Shown one piece after another: positions 9,500 through 19,030 of a DNA stretch of 64,000 bases; the stretch's first letter is position 1, and each line of letters starts with the position of its first letter. The position numbers and the translations under genes are program-made. The notes under the pieces were generated by a model that saw only the letters and a list, made by a program, of their open reading frames with translations, was not told where the DNA came from and ran no database searches. Source of the DNA: Pseudomonadota bacterium (lineage in GTDB: Bacteria > Pseudomonadota > Gammaproteobacteria > Ga0077536); the NCBI GenBank assembly GCA_016719885.1, contig JADJYF010000005.1:366589-430588 (forward strand), in the 5' to 3' direction.

Positions 9500-12400
9500 A
9501 TCCTTCGCGTCCCTTCATCCTGCGGCCGGTCGCCACATCGCTGGTGATGGTCGGCATCCTGCTGGCCGGGCTCATCGGCTATCGCCTGCTGCCGAGCGCG
9601 GCGCTGCCCGAGGTCGACTACCCGACCATCCAGGTCACGACGCTCTATCCCGGCGCGAGTCCCGAGGTCATGATCTCGACGGTCACCGCGCCGCTGGAAC
9701 GCCAGTTCGGCCAGATGCCGGGCCTGAAGCAGATGCTGTCGACGAGTTCGGCCGGCGCTTCGGTGGTGACGCTGACCTTCACCCTCAACCTCGCCCTCGA
9801 TGTCGCCGAGCAACAGGTGCAGGCGGCCATCAATGCCGCCACCAGCTTCCTGCCCGATGACCTGCCCATGCCGCCGGTCTACAACAAGGTCAATCCCGCC
9901 GACGCGCCGATCCTGACACTTGCCATCACCGCCGAGGGCATGCCCTTGCCCAAGGTGCACGAGGTCATCGATACACGCCTGGTGCCCAAGCTCGCGCAGG
10001 TCTCGGGCGTCGGCATGGTGAGCCTGGCCGGCGGCCAGAAGCCGGCGGTGCGCGTGCAATTGAATCCGCGCGCCTTGGCCGCCCATGGCCTCAATCTCAA
10101 CGACGTGCGCACCGCCATCGTCGATGCCAACGTCAACACGCCCAAGGGCAGCGTCGATGGCCCCCTGCGCGCCGCGACCCTGAACGCCAACGATCAGCTG
10201 CGCAGCGCCGAGGAGTACCGCAAGCTGGTATTGAGCTATCGCGATGGCGCTGCGCTGCGCCTGCAAGACGTGGCGAGTGTCAGCGACGGCGCCGAGAACG
10301 CCGAGCTCGCGGCCTGGGCCAATGGCGCCGAGGCCCTGATCGTGAACGTGCAGCGCCAGCCCGGCGCCAATGTCATCGCCACGGTCGACCGCATCCGGGC
10401 CTTGTTGCCGCAGCTTGCCGCCAGCCTGCCGGCCGCCATCAAGCTCGAGGTGTTGTCCGACCGCACGCTCACCATTCGCGCCTCGATCGACAGCGTGCGC
10501 CACGAACTGCTGCTGTCCATCGCGCTGGTGGTGGGCGTGATCTTCCTGTTCCTGCGCAGCGCACCGGCCACGCTCATTCCAAGCATCGCCATTCCACTGT
10601 CGCTGATCGGCACCTTCGCCGGCATGTACCTGGCCGGCTTCAGCATCAACAACCTGACCCTGATGGCGCTGACCATCGCCACCGGCTTCGTGGTCGACGA
10701 TGCCATCGTCGTCATCGAGAACATCGCGCGTCATGTCGAGGCCGGCGAATCGCCGCTGGAAGCCGCGCTGCACGGCGCCGGCGAGATCGGCTTCACCATC
10801 ATCTCGCTGACCTTGAGCCTGCTGGCGGTGCTGATCCCCCTGCTGTTCATGCAGGACGTGGTCGGGCGATTGTTCTTCGAATTCGCCGCGACACTGGGCA
10901 TGGCCATCCTGATCTCGGCGTTCCTGGCCCTGACCCTGGTGCCGGCCCTGTGCGCGCGTTTCCTGCGCGCACGGACCGACGGACACGCGCGGCATGACGG
11001 CGCGTTCGCGCGTCTCACCGCGGGCTACGGCCGCGCCTTGCACGGCGTGCTCGATCATTCCGTCGTCACCTTGCTGGTGGCGGTCGCCACGCTGGCGGTG
11101 ACGGTGCTGCTCTACCTGGCGGTACCGAAGGGTTTCTTTCCCATCCAGGACACCGGCCTGCTGCAGGCCACCACCCAGGCGCCGGCCTCCATTTCGTTTG
11201 CGGCGATGGCCGAACGTAGCCAGGCCGTGAGCCGCATCGTGCTGGCCGACGCGGCGGTGGCGAGCGTGTCGTCGCTGGTCGGCGTGGACGGCAACAACCC
11301 CACGCTCAACAGCGGGCGCATGCTCATCAATCTCAAGCCGCGCGCCGAGCGGGCCGAGGATGCCCTGACCGTCATGCATCGCCTCGACGCGGCGCTGCTT
11401 GCCGCGCCCGGCATCGAAGTCTATTTGCAGCCGGTGCAGGATCTGACCATCGAGACGCGGGTGTCACGCACCCAGTATCAATTCAGCCTGCGCGCCGGCA
11501 GCTTCGACGAGTTGTCGCAGTGGGTGCCGCCGCTGCTCGAGCGCCTGCGCGCGCGACCGGAACTGGCCGACGTGGCGAGTGACCTGGTGGACGACGGCCT
11601 CATCGCCCACCTCGCCATCGATCGCGACACCGCCAGTCGTCTCGGCATCAGCTCGGCGGACATCGACAACGCGTTGTACAACGCCTTCGGTCAACGCCTG
11701 GTGTCGACGGTCTTCACCCAAAACAACCTGTATCGCGTGGTGCTGGAAGTGGCGCCGCCCTGGCAGCAGGGCCTGGCGGCGCTCGAGCACGTGCACCTGG
11801 TCGGCAGCGACGGCCGCGCGGTGCCGCTGTCGTCGCTGGTGCGCATCGAGGAACGGCAGGGTTTGCTGGCCATCAATCACAGCGCGCAATTTCCGGCCGC
11901 GACCATTTCTTTCAATCTCGCGCCCGGCGTGGCGCTGGGCGCGGCGCTCGACGCCATCGACAGCGTCAAGCGCGAGCTTGCGCTGCCGGCCAGCATCGAA
12001 ACTGAACTGGAAGGCGCGGCGCTGGCCTTCGACGCGTCGCTGTCCAGCACGCTGTTGTTGGTGCTGGCCGCGGTGGTGGTGATGTACATCGTGCTGGGCG
12101 TGCTCTACGAAAGCTACATCCACCCCATCACCATCCTTTCGACCTTGCCGTCGGCCGCGGTCGGTGCGCTGCTGGCCTTGATGGCGGCGCGCTCGGAGCT
12201 CGGCATCGTCGCCGTGATCGGCATCGTGCTGCTGATCGGCATCGTCAAGAAGAACGCCATCATGATGATCGACTTTGCGCTGGTGGCCGAGCGCGAACGC
12301 GGGCTCGCGCCGCGCGAGGCCATCCACCAAGCCTGCCTGCTGCGCCTGCGGCCGATACTCATGACCACCTTCGCCGCGCTGTTGGCGGCGCTGCCGCTGA

Positions 12401-12564
12401 TGCTGAGCCAGGGCGTGGGCGCGGAGCTGCGCCAGCCGCTGGGCCTGACCATGGTTGGCGGGCTGCTCGTCAGCCAGCTTCTGACCTTGTTCACGACGCC
12501 GGTCATCTATCTCTGTTTCGCGCGCTACACCTCGCCGCGCGCGGTGGCGGAGGCGCGCGCATGA
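9496..12564 (+). CDS. mdtB: RND efflux pump, MdtB/MuxB-type subunit
   Basis: A 1022-aa RND transporter. Twelve membrane segments and two large periplasmic loops are predicted; recognisable are the N-terminal FILRPVATSLVMVGILLAG, the GFVVDDAIVVIENIARHVE segment of TM4 carrying the proton-relay aspartates, and IVKKNAIMMIDFAL near TM11. It belongs to the hydrophobe/amphiphile RND class and by position and sequence is the MdtB member of a heterotrimeric MdtB2C-type pump. Translation starts at GTG 9496, overlapping the mdtA stop. Known relatives export bile salts, novobiocin and similar compounds; the substrate here is not determinable. Confidence 0.92.
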   Translation: MNPSRPFILRPVATSLVMVGILLAGLIGYRLLPSAALPEVDYPTIQVTTLYPGASPEVMISTVTAPLERQFGQMPGLKQMLSTSSAGASVVTLTFTLNLALDVAEQQVQAAINAATSFLPDDLPMPPVYNKVNPADAPILTLAITAEGMPLPKVHEVIDTRLVPKLAQVSGVGMVSLAGGQKPAVRVQLNPRALAAHGLNLNDVRTAIVDANVNTPKGSVDGPLRAATLNANDQLRSAEEYRKLVLSYRDGAALRLQDVASVSDGAENAELAAWANGAEALIVNVQRQPGANVIATVDRIRALLPQLAASLPAAIKLEVLSDRTLTIRASIDSVRHELLLSIALVVGVIFLFLRSAPATLIPSIAIPLSLIGTFAGMYLAGFSINNLTLMALTIATGFVVDDAIVVIENIARHVEAGESPLEAALHGAGEIGFTIISLTLSLLAVLIPLLFMQDVVGRLFFEFAATLGMAILISAFLALTLVPALCARFLRARTDGHARHDGAFARLTAGYGRALHGVLDHSVVTLLVAVATLAVTVLLYLAVPKGFFPIQDTGLLQATTQAPASISFAAMAERSQAVSRIVLADAAVASVSSLVGVDGNNPTLNSGRMLINLKPRAERAEDALTVMHRLDAALLAAPGIEVYLQPVQDLTIETRVSRTQYQFSLRAGSFDELSQWVPPLLERLRARPELADVASDLVDDGLIAHLAIDRDTASRLGISSADIDNALYNAFGQRLVSTVFTQNNLYRVVLEVAPPWQQGLAALEHVHLVGSDGRAVPLSSLVRIEERQGLLAINHSAQFPAATISFNLAPGVALGAALDAIDSVKRELALPASIETELEGAALAFDASLSSTLLLVLAAVVVMYIVLGVLYESYIHPITILSTLPSAAVGALLALMAARSELGIVAVIGIVLLIGIVKKNAIMMIDFALVAERERGLAPREAIHQACLLRLRPILMTTFAALLAALPLMLSQGVGAELRQPLGLTMVGGLLVSQLLTLFTTPVIYLCFARYTSPRAVAEARA

Positions 12565-15500
12565 ACTTCATTGCCTTGTTCATCGCGCGGCCGGTGGCGA
12601 CCACCTTGCTCACCTTCGGCATCGCGGTGGCGGGCGTGCTGGCTTTCCTCAAGCTGCCGGTCGCGCCGCTGCCGCAGATCGATTTTCCCTCGATCATGGT
12701 GCAGGCCGCCTTGCCGGGCGCCAATCCCGAGACCATGGCTTCGACCGTGGCGGCGCCGCTGGAACGGACCTTGGGCCGCATCGCCGGCGTCACCGAGATG
12801 ACGTCGTCCAGCGCGCTCGGCACCACCAACATCACCCTGCAGTTCGATCTCGAGCGCGACATCGAGGGCGCCGCCAATGACGTGCAGGCCGCCATCAACG
12901 CGGCGCGCGCGCTGCTGCCCAGCGGCCTGCCCAACAATCCGACCTATCGCAAGATCAACCCCGCCGATTCGCCGGTGATGGTGCTGGCCCTCACGTCCTC
13001 GGTGGTGACCCAGGGCCGCCTCTACGACATCGCCGCCAGCGTGCTCGCGCAGCGCATCTCGCAGGTCGAAGGCATCGGCCAGGTGACGGTCGGCGGCAGC
13101 GCCCTGCCGGCGGTGCGCGTGGCGATGAAGCCGGCCGCGCTCAATCATCTCGGTCTCGGCACCGCCGACGTGCGGCAGGCCATCACCGGCGCCAACGTCA
13201 ACCTGCCCAAGGGCGCGCTGTCCGATGACGAGCGGCGCTGGCAGCTCGAAGCCGATACGCAACTCGAGCGCGCCGAAGACTACCGCAACGTGATCGTGAG
13301 CTATCGGCAGGGCGCGGCGGTGCGCCTCGGCGATGTCGCCGAAGTCGAAGACTCGGTGCAGGACCTGCGCAATGCCGGCTTCGCCGAGGGCCGCACCGCG
13401 GTGCTGTTGATCCTGAACCGTCAGCCGGGCGCCAACATCATCGAGGTGGTGGACAGCGTGCGCGAACTCTTGCCGCGACTGCGCACCATGATCGCGGCCG
13501 ACGTCGATTTGTCGGTGGTGATGGACAGGACGCCGACCATCCGCGCCTCGCTCAACGAAGTCGAACACGCCCTGGCGCTGGCGACGGTGCTGGTGGTGAC
13601 GGTGGTGTTCCTGTTCCTGCGCAATGGTCGCGCGGCCTTGATCCCGAGCGTGGCGGTGCCGGTGTCCCTGCTCGGCACGTTCGCGGTGATGCAGGTCGCG
13701 GGCTTCAGCCTCAACACCATCTCGCTCATGGCGCTGACGGTCGCGACCGGCTTCGTGGTGGACGACGCGGTGGTGGTGCTGGAAAACGTCGCGCGCCATA
13801 TCGATGCCGGTGACAGCCCGCGCGACGCGGCGCTGAAGGGCGCGCGCGAAGTGGCATCGACGGTGATCTCGATGAGCGCCTCGCTGGTCGCGGTGTTCAT
13901 TCCCATCCTCTTGATGGGCGGCCTGGTCGGGCGCCTGCTGCGCGAGTTCTCGGTGACGCTGGCGGCGGCGGTGCTGGTATCGCTGGTGATCTCGCTCACC
14001 ACCACGCCGATGATGTGCGCGCGGCTGTTGCGCGCCCACGATGGCCGGCCGCAGGGCCGCTGCATGGCGGCGCTGGAGTGGCTGTTCGAACGAAGCCTCG
14101 ATGGCTACCGGCGCAGCCTCGATTGGGCGCTGGCGCATCGCCGCCTGGTGCTGTTGAGCTTTTTCGCGACGGTGGCTTTCAACGTGCATCTCTACACCGC
14201 GGTGCCCAAGGGCTTCATGCCCGAGCAGGACACCGGCAAGGTGTTCGGCTCCCTGCAGGCCGACCAGGGCATTTCCTTCCAGGCCATGCGCGACAAGCTG
14301 ACCACCATGCTGGATATCATCGGCCGCGACCCGGCAGTGGAAACTTCCATGGGTGTGGTCGGTGGGCAACGCGGCGGTGGGCTGGTGTTCGTGTCCTTGA
14401 AACCACTGGCGGCACGCGAGCACAGCGCCAGCGAAGTGATCGCGCGCCTGCGCCCGCAACTCGCCAAGGTGGCCGGCGCCACCCTGTATCTGCAGAGTGT
14501 GCAGGACGTGCGCGCCGGCGGTCGCGCCGGCAATGCGCAATACCAGTACACGCTGCGTGCGCAGAGCGTCGACGATTTGCGCGTGTGGGCGCCGCGCGTG
14601 CTGGAAGCGCTGCGCAAGCTGCCGGCGCTGGCCGATCTCAATTCCGATCAACAGGACCGCGCCGAGCAAGTGCAAGTGGTGGTCGACCGTGACGCCATCG
14701 CGCGCCTCGGCATCACGCAGCGCCAGATTGACGAAACGCTGAACGATCTCTACGGCCAACGCCTGGTGTCGACCATCTACACGCCCGGCAACCAGTACCG
14801 CGTGGTGCTGGAGGGCGAGCGTGCCGTCACCGCCAGCAGCGCGAGTCTCGAGCAATTGCATCTCGTGACCGCCAATGGCGACACCATCGCGCTGCGTGAA
14901 GTGGCGCGCGTCGAGTCGTCGCCGACCTCGCTCAACGTCAACCACCAGGGCCAGTTCGCCGCCACCACCTTCACCTTCAACCTGGCGCCGGGCGCGTCAC
15001 TGTCCGATGCCACGCGCGACATCCACCAGGCGCTCGCCCGGCTTGCGCTGCCGGCCGGCATGGAGGCCTCGTTCCAAGGCACGGCCAAGGTGTTCCAGGA
15101 TGCGCTCGCCAACCAGGTGCTGTTGATCATCGCGGCCCTGGTGAGCGTGTACATCGTGCTCGGCGTCCTCTACGAGAGCTACATCCATCCGCTCACGATC
15201 CTGTCGACCCTGCCGTCGGCCGGCGTCGGCGCGTTGCTGGCGCTGGAGCTGTATCACATGGATTTCAGCCTGATTGCCCTGATCGGCGTGATCCTGCTCA
15301 TCGGTATCGTCAAGAAGAACGCCATCATGATGATCGACTTCGCGCAGGACGCACGCCATCAACGCGGCCTCGACGCTGAAGCGGCGATACGCGAAGCCTG
15401 CGTGCTGCGCTACCGGCCGATACTGATGACCACCGTCGCCGCCATGTTCGGCGCCCTGCCGTTGGCGCTGGGCGCGGGCGATGGCGCGGAATTGCGCCGG

Positions 15501-15650
15501 CCGCTGGGCGTGTCCATCGTCGGCGGACTGGCCTTGAGCCAGGTGCTGACGCTCTACACCACGCCCGTGATCTATCTTTACCTCGACCGGCTGGCGAACT
15601 GGCCGCAACGCGTGTTCGCGGCGCGCCGGGCGCGGAGCGCGCGGGCATGA
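12561..15650 (+). CDS. mdtC: RND efflux pump, MdtC/MuxC-type subunit
   Basis: A 1029-aa RND transporter, paralogous to the preceding gene. It starts with FIARPVATTLLTFGIAVAG, has GFVVDDAVVVLENVARHID for the proton-relay helix, and IVKKNAIMMIDFAQD near the end. Sequence is closest in style to MdtC, which in E. coli couples with MdtB as a mixed trimer. It overlaps the previous gene by ATGA and the next gene likewise, so all four proteins are probably made in fixed proportion from one mRNA. No sign of truncation. Confidence 0.92.
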   Translation: MNFIALFIARPVATTLLTFGIAVAGVLAFLKLPVAPLPQIDFPSIMVQAALPGANPETMASTVAAPLERTLGRIAGVTEMTSSSALGTTNITLQFDLERDIEGAANDVQAAINAARALLPSGLPNNPTYRKINPADSPVMVLALTSSVVTQGRLYDIAASVLAQRISQVEGIGQVTVGGSALPAVRVAMKPAALNHLGLGTADVRQAITGANVNLPKGALSDDERRWQLEADTQLERAEDYRNVIVSYRQGAAVRLGDVAEVEDSVQDLRNAGFAEGRTAVLLILNRQPGANIIEVVDSVRELLPRLRTMIAADVDLSVVMDRTPTIRASLNEVEHALALATVLVVTVVFLFLRNGRAALIPSVAVPVSLLGTFAVMQVAGFSLNTISLMALTVATGFVVDDAVVVLENVARHIDAGDSPRDAALKGAREVASTVISMSASLVAVFIPILLMGGLVGRLLREFSVTLAAAVLVSLVISLTTTPMMCARLLRAHDGRPQGRCMAALEWLFERSLDGYRRSLDWALAHRRLVLLSFFATVAFNVHLYTAVPKGFMPEQDTGKVFGSLQADQGISFQAMRDKLTTMLDIIGRDPAVETSMGVVGGQRGGGLVFVSLKPLAAREHSASEVIARLRPQLAKVAGATLYLQSVQDVRAGGRAGNAQYQYTLRAQSVDDLRVWAPRVLEALRKLPALADLNSDQQDRAEQVQVVVDRDAIARLGITQRQIDETLNDLYGQRLVSTIYTPGNQYRVVLEGERAVTASSASLEQLHLVTANGDTIALREVARVESSPTSLNVNHQGQFAATTFTFNLAPGASLSDATRDIHQALARLALPAGMEASFQGTAKVFQDALANQVLLIIAALVSVYIVLGVLYESYIHPLTILSTLPSAGVGALLALELYHMDFSLIALIGVILLIGIVKKNAIMMIDFAQDARHQRGLDAEAAIREACVLRYRPILMTTVAAMFGALPLALGAGDGAELRRPLGVSIVGGLALSQVLTLYTTPVIYLYLDRLANWPQRVFAARRARSARA

Positions 15651-17053
15651 GGCGCGCACGGCTGAGCTTGATGGCGCTGGCGACGCTGCTCGGCGCCTGC
15701 ACCCTGGGACCCGATTACCAGCGCCCGACGCTCGCGACGCCGGCGGCCTACAAGGAAAGCGGCGCGTGGCAGCCGGCGCAGTCGAATCCGCCGCCGCCCG
15801 GCGAGTGGTGGCGCACCTATGCCGATGCGACGCTCGATGCACTCATCGAACGCGTGACGCTGGCCAATCAGTCGCTCGCCGCCGCCGAAGCCAGCCATCG
15901 CGCCGCGCAGGCGGCGGTCGCGACCGCGCACGCGGCGTGGCTGCCCAGCGTCGGTGCCGATGTGCAACTGACGCGCAGTCGCGGCGCGCAGAACAGCGGC
16001 AACGCCGTCACCGCCGGCGGCGGTTCCAGCGCGCGCACGCTGGCGCGGGTCGCCGGTTCGCTGAGTTGGGAACTCGACCTGTGGGGCCGCGTGCGGCGCA
16101 GCGTCGAACAGGCCAAGGCCAACGCCGCCGCCAGCGCCGCCGATCTCGCCGCCTTGCAGTTGAGCCTGCGCGGCTCGACGGTCAGCACCTATCTCGCGTT
16201 GCGCGTGGCGCAGGCCGAAAGGCGTCTGCTCGAAGACAATGTCCGCGCGCTGCGACGCGCGCTCGACATCACGCGCAACCGCTACCGCGTTGGCGTGGCG
16301 GCGCGCCTCGATGTGAGCCAGGCCGAAACCCAGCTCGCCAGCACCGAAGCCCAGGCGGTCGATGTCGGCGTGCGCCTTGCCACGCTTGAACATGCCTTGG
16401 CCAACCTGGTCGGGGTGGCGCCGGCCGCGTTCACGCTGGATGAGGGCACCGGCCCGCCGGCGGTGCCGGCCATCGCCGCGACGGTGCCGTCGACCCTGCT
16501 CGAACGCCGGCCCGACATCCTTGCCGCCGAAAGGCGCGTGGCGGCCGCCAATGCCGCCATCGGCATCGCCGAGGCGGCGTGGTTTCCGAGTTTGAGTCTC
16601 GGCGCCTCGGCCGGCTTTCAACACTCCAATCTCATCGACGTGATGTCGCTGCCCTATCACTTCTGGTCGGTCGGCCCGGCGCTGGCCGGCACCTTGTTCG
16701 ATGGCGGCTTGCGCAAAGGCCAGAAGGCCGAGGCCGTGGCCACGTTCGAACAGGCCACCGCGCAATATCGCCAGACCGCGCTCGACGCCTTCGTCGAAGT
16801 GGAAGATCAGCTCGCGACCTTGCGCGTGCTGGCGGTCGAAGCCGAGGTGCAGGCACGCGCCGCCGCCAGTGCCGCCGAATCGCGGCAGCTCGCCGAAAAT
16901 CAATACAAGGCCGGCACCGTCAGCTATCTCAACGTGGTAACGGCGCAGACCAACGCCCTCGAGGCCGCGCGCGGCGCGCTGGCGATCGAAGGCCGTCGCC
17001 TCGCGGCGAGCGCGGCCCTGATGCAGGCGTTGGGGGGTGGCGTGGCTCCATGA
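15647..17053 (+). CDS. efflux outer membrane lipoprotein, NodT family (OpmB-like)
   Basis: A 468-aa TolC-like outer membrane factor with a lipoprotein signal: hydrophobic core then LGAC lipobox with Cys18, followed by the characteristic LGPDYQRP motif. Two repeats of the OEP domain follow, with long helical stretches (AAEASHRAAQAAVATAHAAW) and the second-repeat motif ENQYKAGTVSYLNVVTAQ. It would form the trimeric channel for the pump encoded upstream. It starts with ATG overlapping the MdtC stop and ends 11 bases before a REP-like inverted pair. Confidence 0.92.
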   Translation: MRRARLSLMALATLLGACTLGPDYQRPTLATPAAYKESGAWQPAQSNPPPPGEWWRTYADATLDALIERVTLANQSLAAAEASHRAAQAAVATAHAAWLPSVGADVQLTRSRGAQNSGNAVTAGGGSSARTLARVAGSLSWELDLWGRVRRSVEQAKANAAASAADLAALQLSLRGSTVSTYLALRVAQAERRLLEDNVRALRRALDITRNRYRVGVAARLDVSQAETQLASTEAQAVDVGVRLATLEHALANLVGVAPAAFTLDEGTGPPAVPAIAATVPSTLLERRPDILAAERRVAAANAAIGIAEAAWFPSLSLGASAGFQHSNLIDVMSLPYHFWSVGPALAGTLFDGGLRKGQKAEAVATFEQATAQYRQTALDAFVEVEDQLATLRVLAVEAEVQARAAASAAESRQLAENQYKAGTVSYLNVVTAQTNALEAARGALAIEGRRLAASAALMQALGGGVAP

Positions 17054-17064
17054 GGGGCAAAGCC

Positions 17065-17140
17065 TTGTGGGTCAGACTTCAGTCTGACATTCGAGTCGAA
17101 ATACCAAGTTCAATGTCAGACTGAAGTCCGACCCACAAAA
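17065..17140. repeat. inverted pair of REP-like elements, family B
   Basis: Two copies of the family B core, TTGTGGGTCAGACTTCAGTC, face each other (17065-17091 and 17112-17139) with about 20 bases between them. Each copy has an inner palindrome GACTTCAGTC, and the pair together can fold as a long stem of about 27 bp. It lies just after the efflux operon and before the amidase gene on the same strand. Related pairs are at 25713-25775 and 48693-48756. Confidence 0.8.
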
Positions 17141-17215
17141 GCTTCGGTCTTGAATTCCAATCATCACCATGCTGTATTGCATCGAGCTTGACGCTGACTT
17201 GGGGGAGTGATGCGC

Positions 17216-18640
17216 ATGGCCACCTCGACTTCCGATCTCTGCTATCTCACCGCCACCGAAGCACTGGCGGCTTTCAAGGACAGGAAGCTCTCGCCGGTGG
17301 AACTCATGCAGGCCGTGATTGCGCGCTGCGAGGCGGTCAATCCCAAGGTCAATGCCATCACCTACGATTTCTACGAGCGCGCCTTGAAGCAGGCGCGCGC
17401 GGCGGAGAAGGTCTACGCGGCGCGCAAGCCGCGACCGCGTGCGCTGGAAGGCGTGTCGGTCGCGATCAAGGATTTCCATCCGGTCAAAGGTGAAATCACC
17501 ACTTTCGGTTCCAGGATCTTCGAACACAATCGGCCCGACTACACCGCCGCCACCGTCGAGCGTTTGTTCAAGGCCGGCGCCATCATGCATGCGCGCTCCA
17601 CCACGCCGGAGTTCGCCTACTCGGGCAACACCCACAGCCCGCTGTGGGGGCAGACGCGCAATCCCTGGAATCTCGACTACGTGTCCGGCGGCTCCTCGGG
17701 CGGCGCCGGCGCGATGGTGGCGTCCGGCATGACCACGCTCGCCGACGGCACCGACGGCGGCGGTTCCATCCGTATTCCAGCCTCGGCCTGCGGCGTGGTC
17801 GGCTACAAGGCGCCTTTCGGTCGCAATCCCCTCGATCGCGATCATCCCCTCGAATCACTGCTGCATTACGGCCCCATCACGCGCAGCGTGGCCGACGCGG
17901 CCTTGATGCAGAACGTGATGTCCGGCCCGCATGCCGACGACCTGTGTTCGCTGCCCGACAAGCTCGTCATCCCCGAGTCCTTCGACGGGCTGAAGGGCTG
18001 GAAGGTCGCGCTGTCGATCGATCTCGGCTATGTGCAGGTCGACCCGGAAGTCGAGCGCAACACGCGCGCCGCCGCCGAGGTGTTTCGCAAGCTCGGCTGC
18101 ACGGTCGAGGAAGTGGATCTCGGCTGGGACTGGGGCGTGCTCGACTGCTGGCTGACCTGGTGGGAAGGCCTCTTTGCCGGCGTCGCCGCGCAATACCTGC
18201 CGCGCTGGCGCTATGAAATGGATCCCTTCGTCGTCAACCTGCTCGACAAGGGCCGTGGCCACGACGGCATGCGCCTGTACCAGTGCAATCTCAAGCGTGG
18301 CGAGATGTGGCGCAAGCTCGCGCCCATCGTCAACAAGTACGACGTGCTCTTGTGCCCGACCCTGGCGGTGCCGGCGGTCAAGACCGACCACGACGAATTC
18401 AGCAGCAGCTACACCATCAACGGCAAGCCGGTGAACGCCTACGTCGGCTGGATCATGACCCACGGCTTCAACCTCGTCAGCCAATGCCCGGCCATGAGCG
18501 TGCCTACCGGCTTCGGCAAATCCGGCGTGCCGACCGGCATGCAGATAGTCGCGCGGCCCTTCGACGACCTGCGGGTGTTTCGCGCCGCGAGCGCCTTCGA
18601 GCAGGCCAAGCCGTGGCGCAGGAAAAAGCCGGCGCTGTAG
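17216..18640 (+). CDS. amidase, amidase-signature family
   Basis: A 474-aa amidase. The Ser-cisSer-Lys triad is visible: Lys85 in VAIKD, the cis-serine in SGGSSGG at about residue 160, and nucleophile Ser184 in GGGSIRIPA. The glycine-rich signature (GGSSGGAGAMVASGM) is complete. Such enzymes hydrolyse aliphatic, aryl or acyl amides in the cytoplasm; the substrate is not predictable. I chose the ATG at 17216, 8 bases after GGGGGAG; GTG 17207 and ATG 17210 are in frame but too close to that site. The gene stands alone between a REP pair and yheU. Confidence 0.9.
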   Translation: MATSTSDLCYLTATEALAAFKDRKLSPVELMQAVIARCEAVNPKVNAITYDFYERALKQARAAEKVYAARKPRPRALEGVSVAIKDFHPVKGEITTFGSRIFEHNRPDYTAATVERLFKAGAIMHARSTTPEFAYSGNTHSPLWGQTRNPWNLDYVSGGSSGGAGAMVASGMTTLADGTDGGGSIRIPASACGVVGYKAPFGRNPLDRDHPLESLLHYGPITRSVADAALMQNVMSGPHADDLCSLPDKLVIPESFDGLKGWKVALSIDLGYVQVDPEVERNTRAAAEVFRKLGCTVEEVDLGWDWGVLDCWLTWWEGLFAGVAAQYLPRWRYEMDPFVVNLLDKGRGHDGMRLYQCNLKRGEMWRKLAPIVNKYDVLLCPTLAVPAVKTDHDEFSSSYTINGKPVNAYVGWIMTHGFNLVSQCPAMSVPTGFGKSGVPTGMQIVARPFDDLRVFRAASAFEQAKPWRRKKPAL

Positions 18641-18750
18641 GCGCGGCGCTACTGCGGTAATTGGTGGTCGGGTAGACTGCGCCAACCCATCCACGGCCGC
18701 ACATCCTTGTGCGCGGCGCGCCAGTTGCCCGAGGCTGCCCGCTCTCTTTC

Positions 18751-19023
18751 ATGACTTACACCCGCGAATCCGAACAGGCCGCCGAGGCGCTGGAGATCCC
18801 GTTCCGCGAACTGTCGGACAGCGCGCTACGCGGTGTCATCGAAGCCTTCGTACTGCGCGAAGGCACTGATTACGGCGAGACCCACCATAGCCTGGAAGAC
18901 AAGGTGCAACAGGTGTTGCGCCAGCTCGAACGCGGCGAAGCGCGCATCGTGTTCGATGCGAACACCGAGTCGGTGGATATCGTCGTCAGCGCCAGCCTGC
19001 GCCGGCGACCGGCGCGGCAGTGA
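18751..19023 (+). CDS. yheU: YheU-family protein (UPF0270)
   Basis: A 90-aa protein matching the UPF0270/YheU pattern: EIPFRELSDSALRGVIEAFV, LREGTDYGE, HSLEDKVQQVLRQLERGEA, and VFDANTESVDIV. The family is small, cytoplasmic, gamma-proteobacterial in distribution, and of unknown function. The ATG at 18751 gives the family's length; the frame is open to 18709 but that stretch is not conserved. It is convergent with hslO, the stop codons being only about 8 bases apart. The presence supports a gamma-proteobacterial origin. Confidence 0.85.
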   Translation: MTYTRESEQAAEALEIPFRELSDSALRGVIEAFVLREGTDYGETHHSLEDKVQQVLRQLERGEARIVFDANTESVDIVVSASLRRRPARQ

Positions 19024-19030
19024 GGCGCGC

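Noticed and set aside
9283..11379. 698-codon antisense frame over the first RND gene
   Set aside because: Same reason; no ribosome site and no recognisable domain.
12525..14945. 806-codon open frame antisense to the second RND gene
   Set aside because: It mirrors a well-supported RND gene; His/Arg/Gln/Asp-rich composition is typical of antisense frames in high-GC DNA.
17065..17140. Family B palindromes as a CRISPR array or tRNA
   Set aside because: Only two inverted copies with no regular spacers, and no cloverleaf or CCA end.
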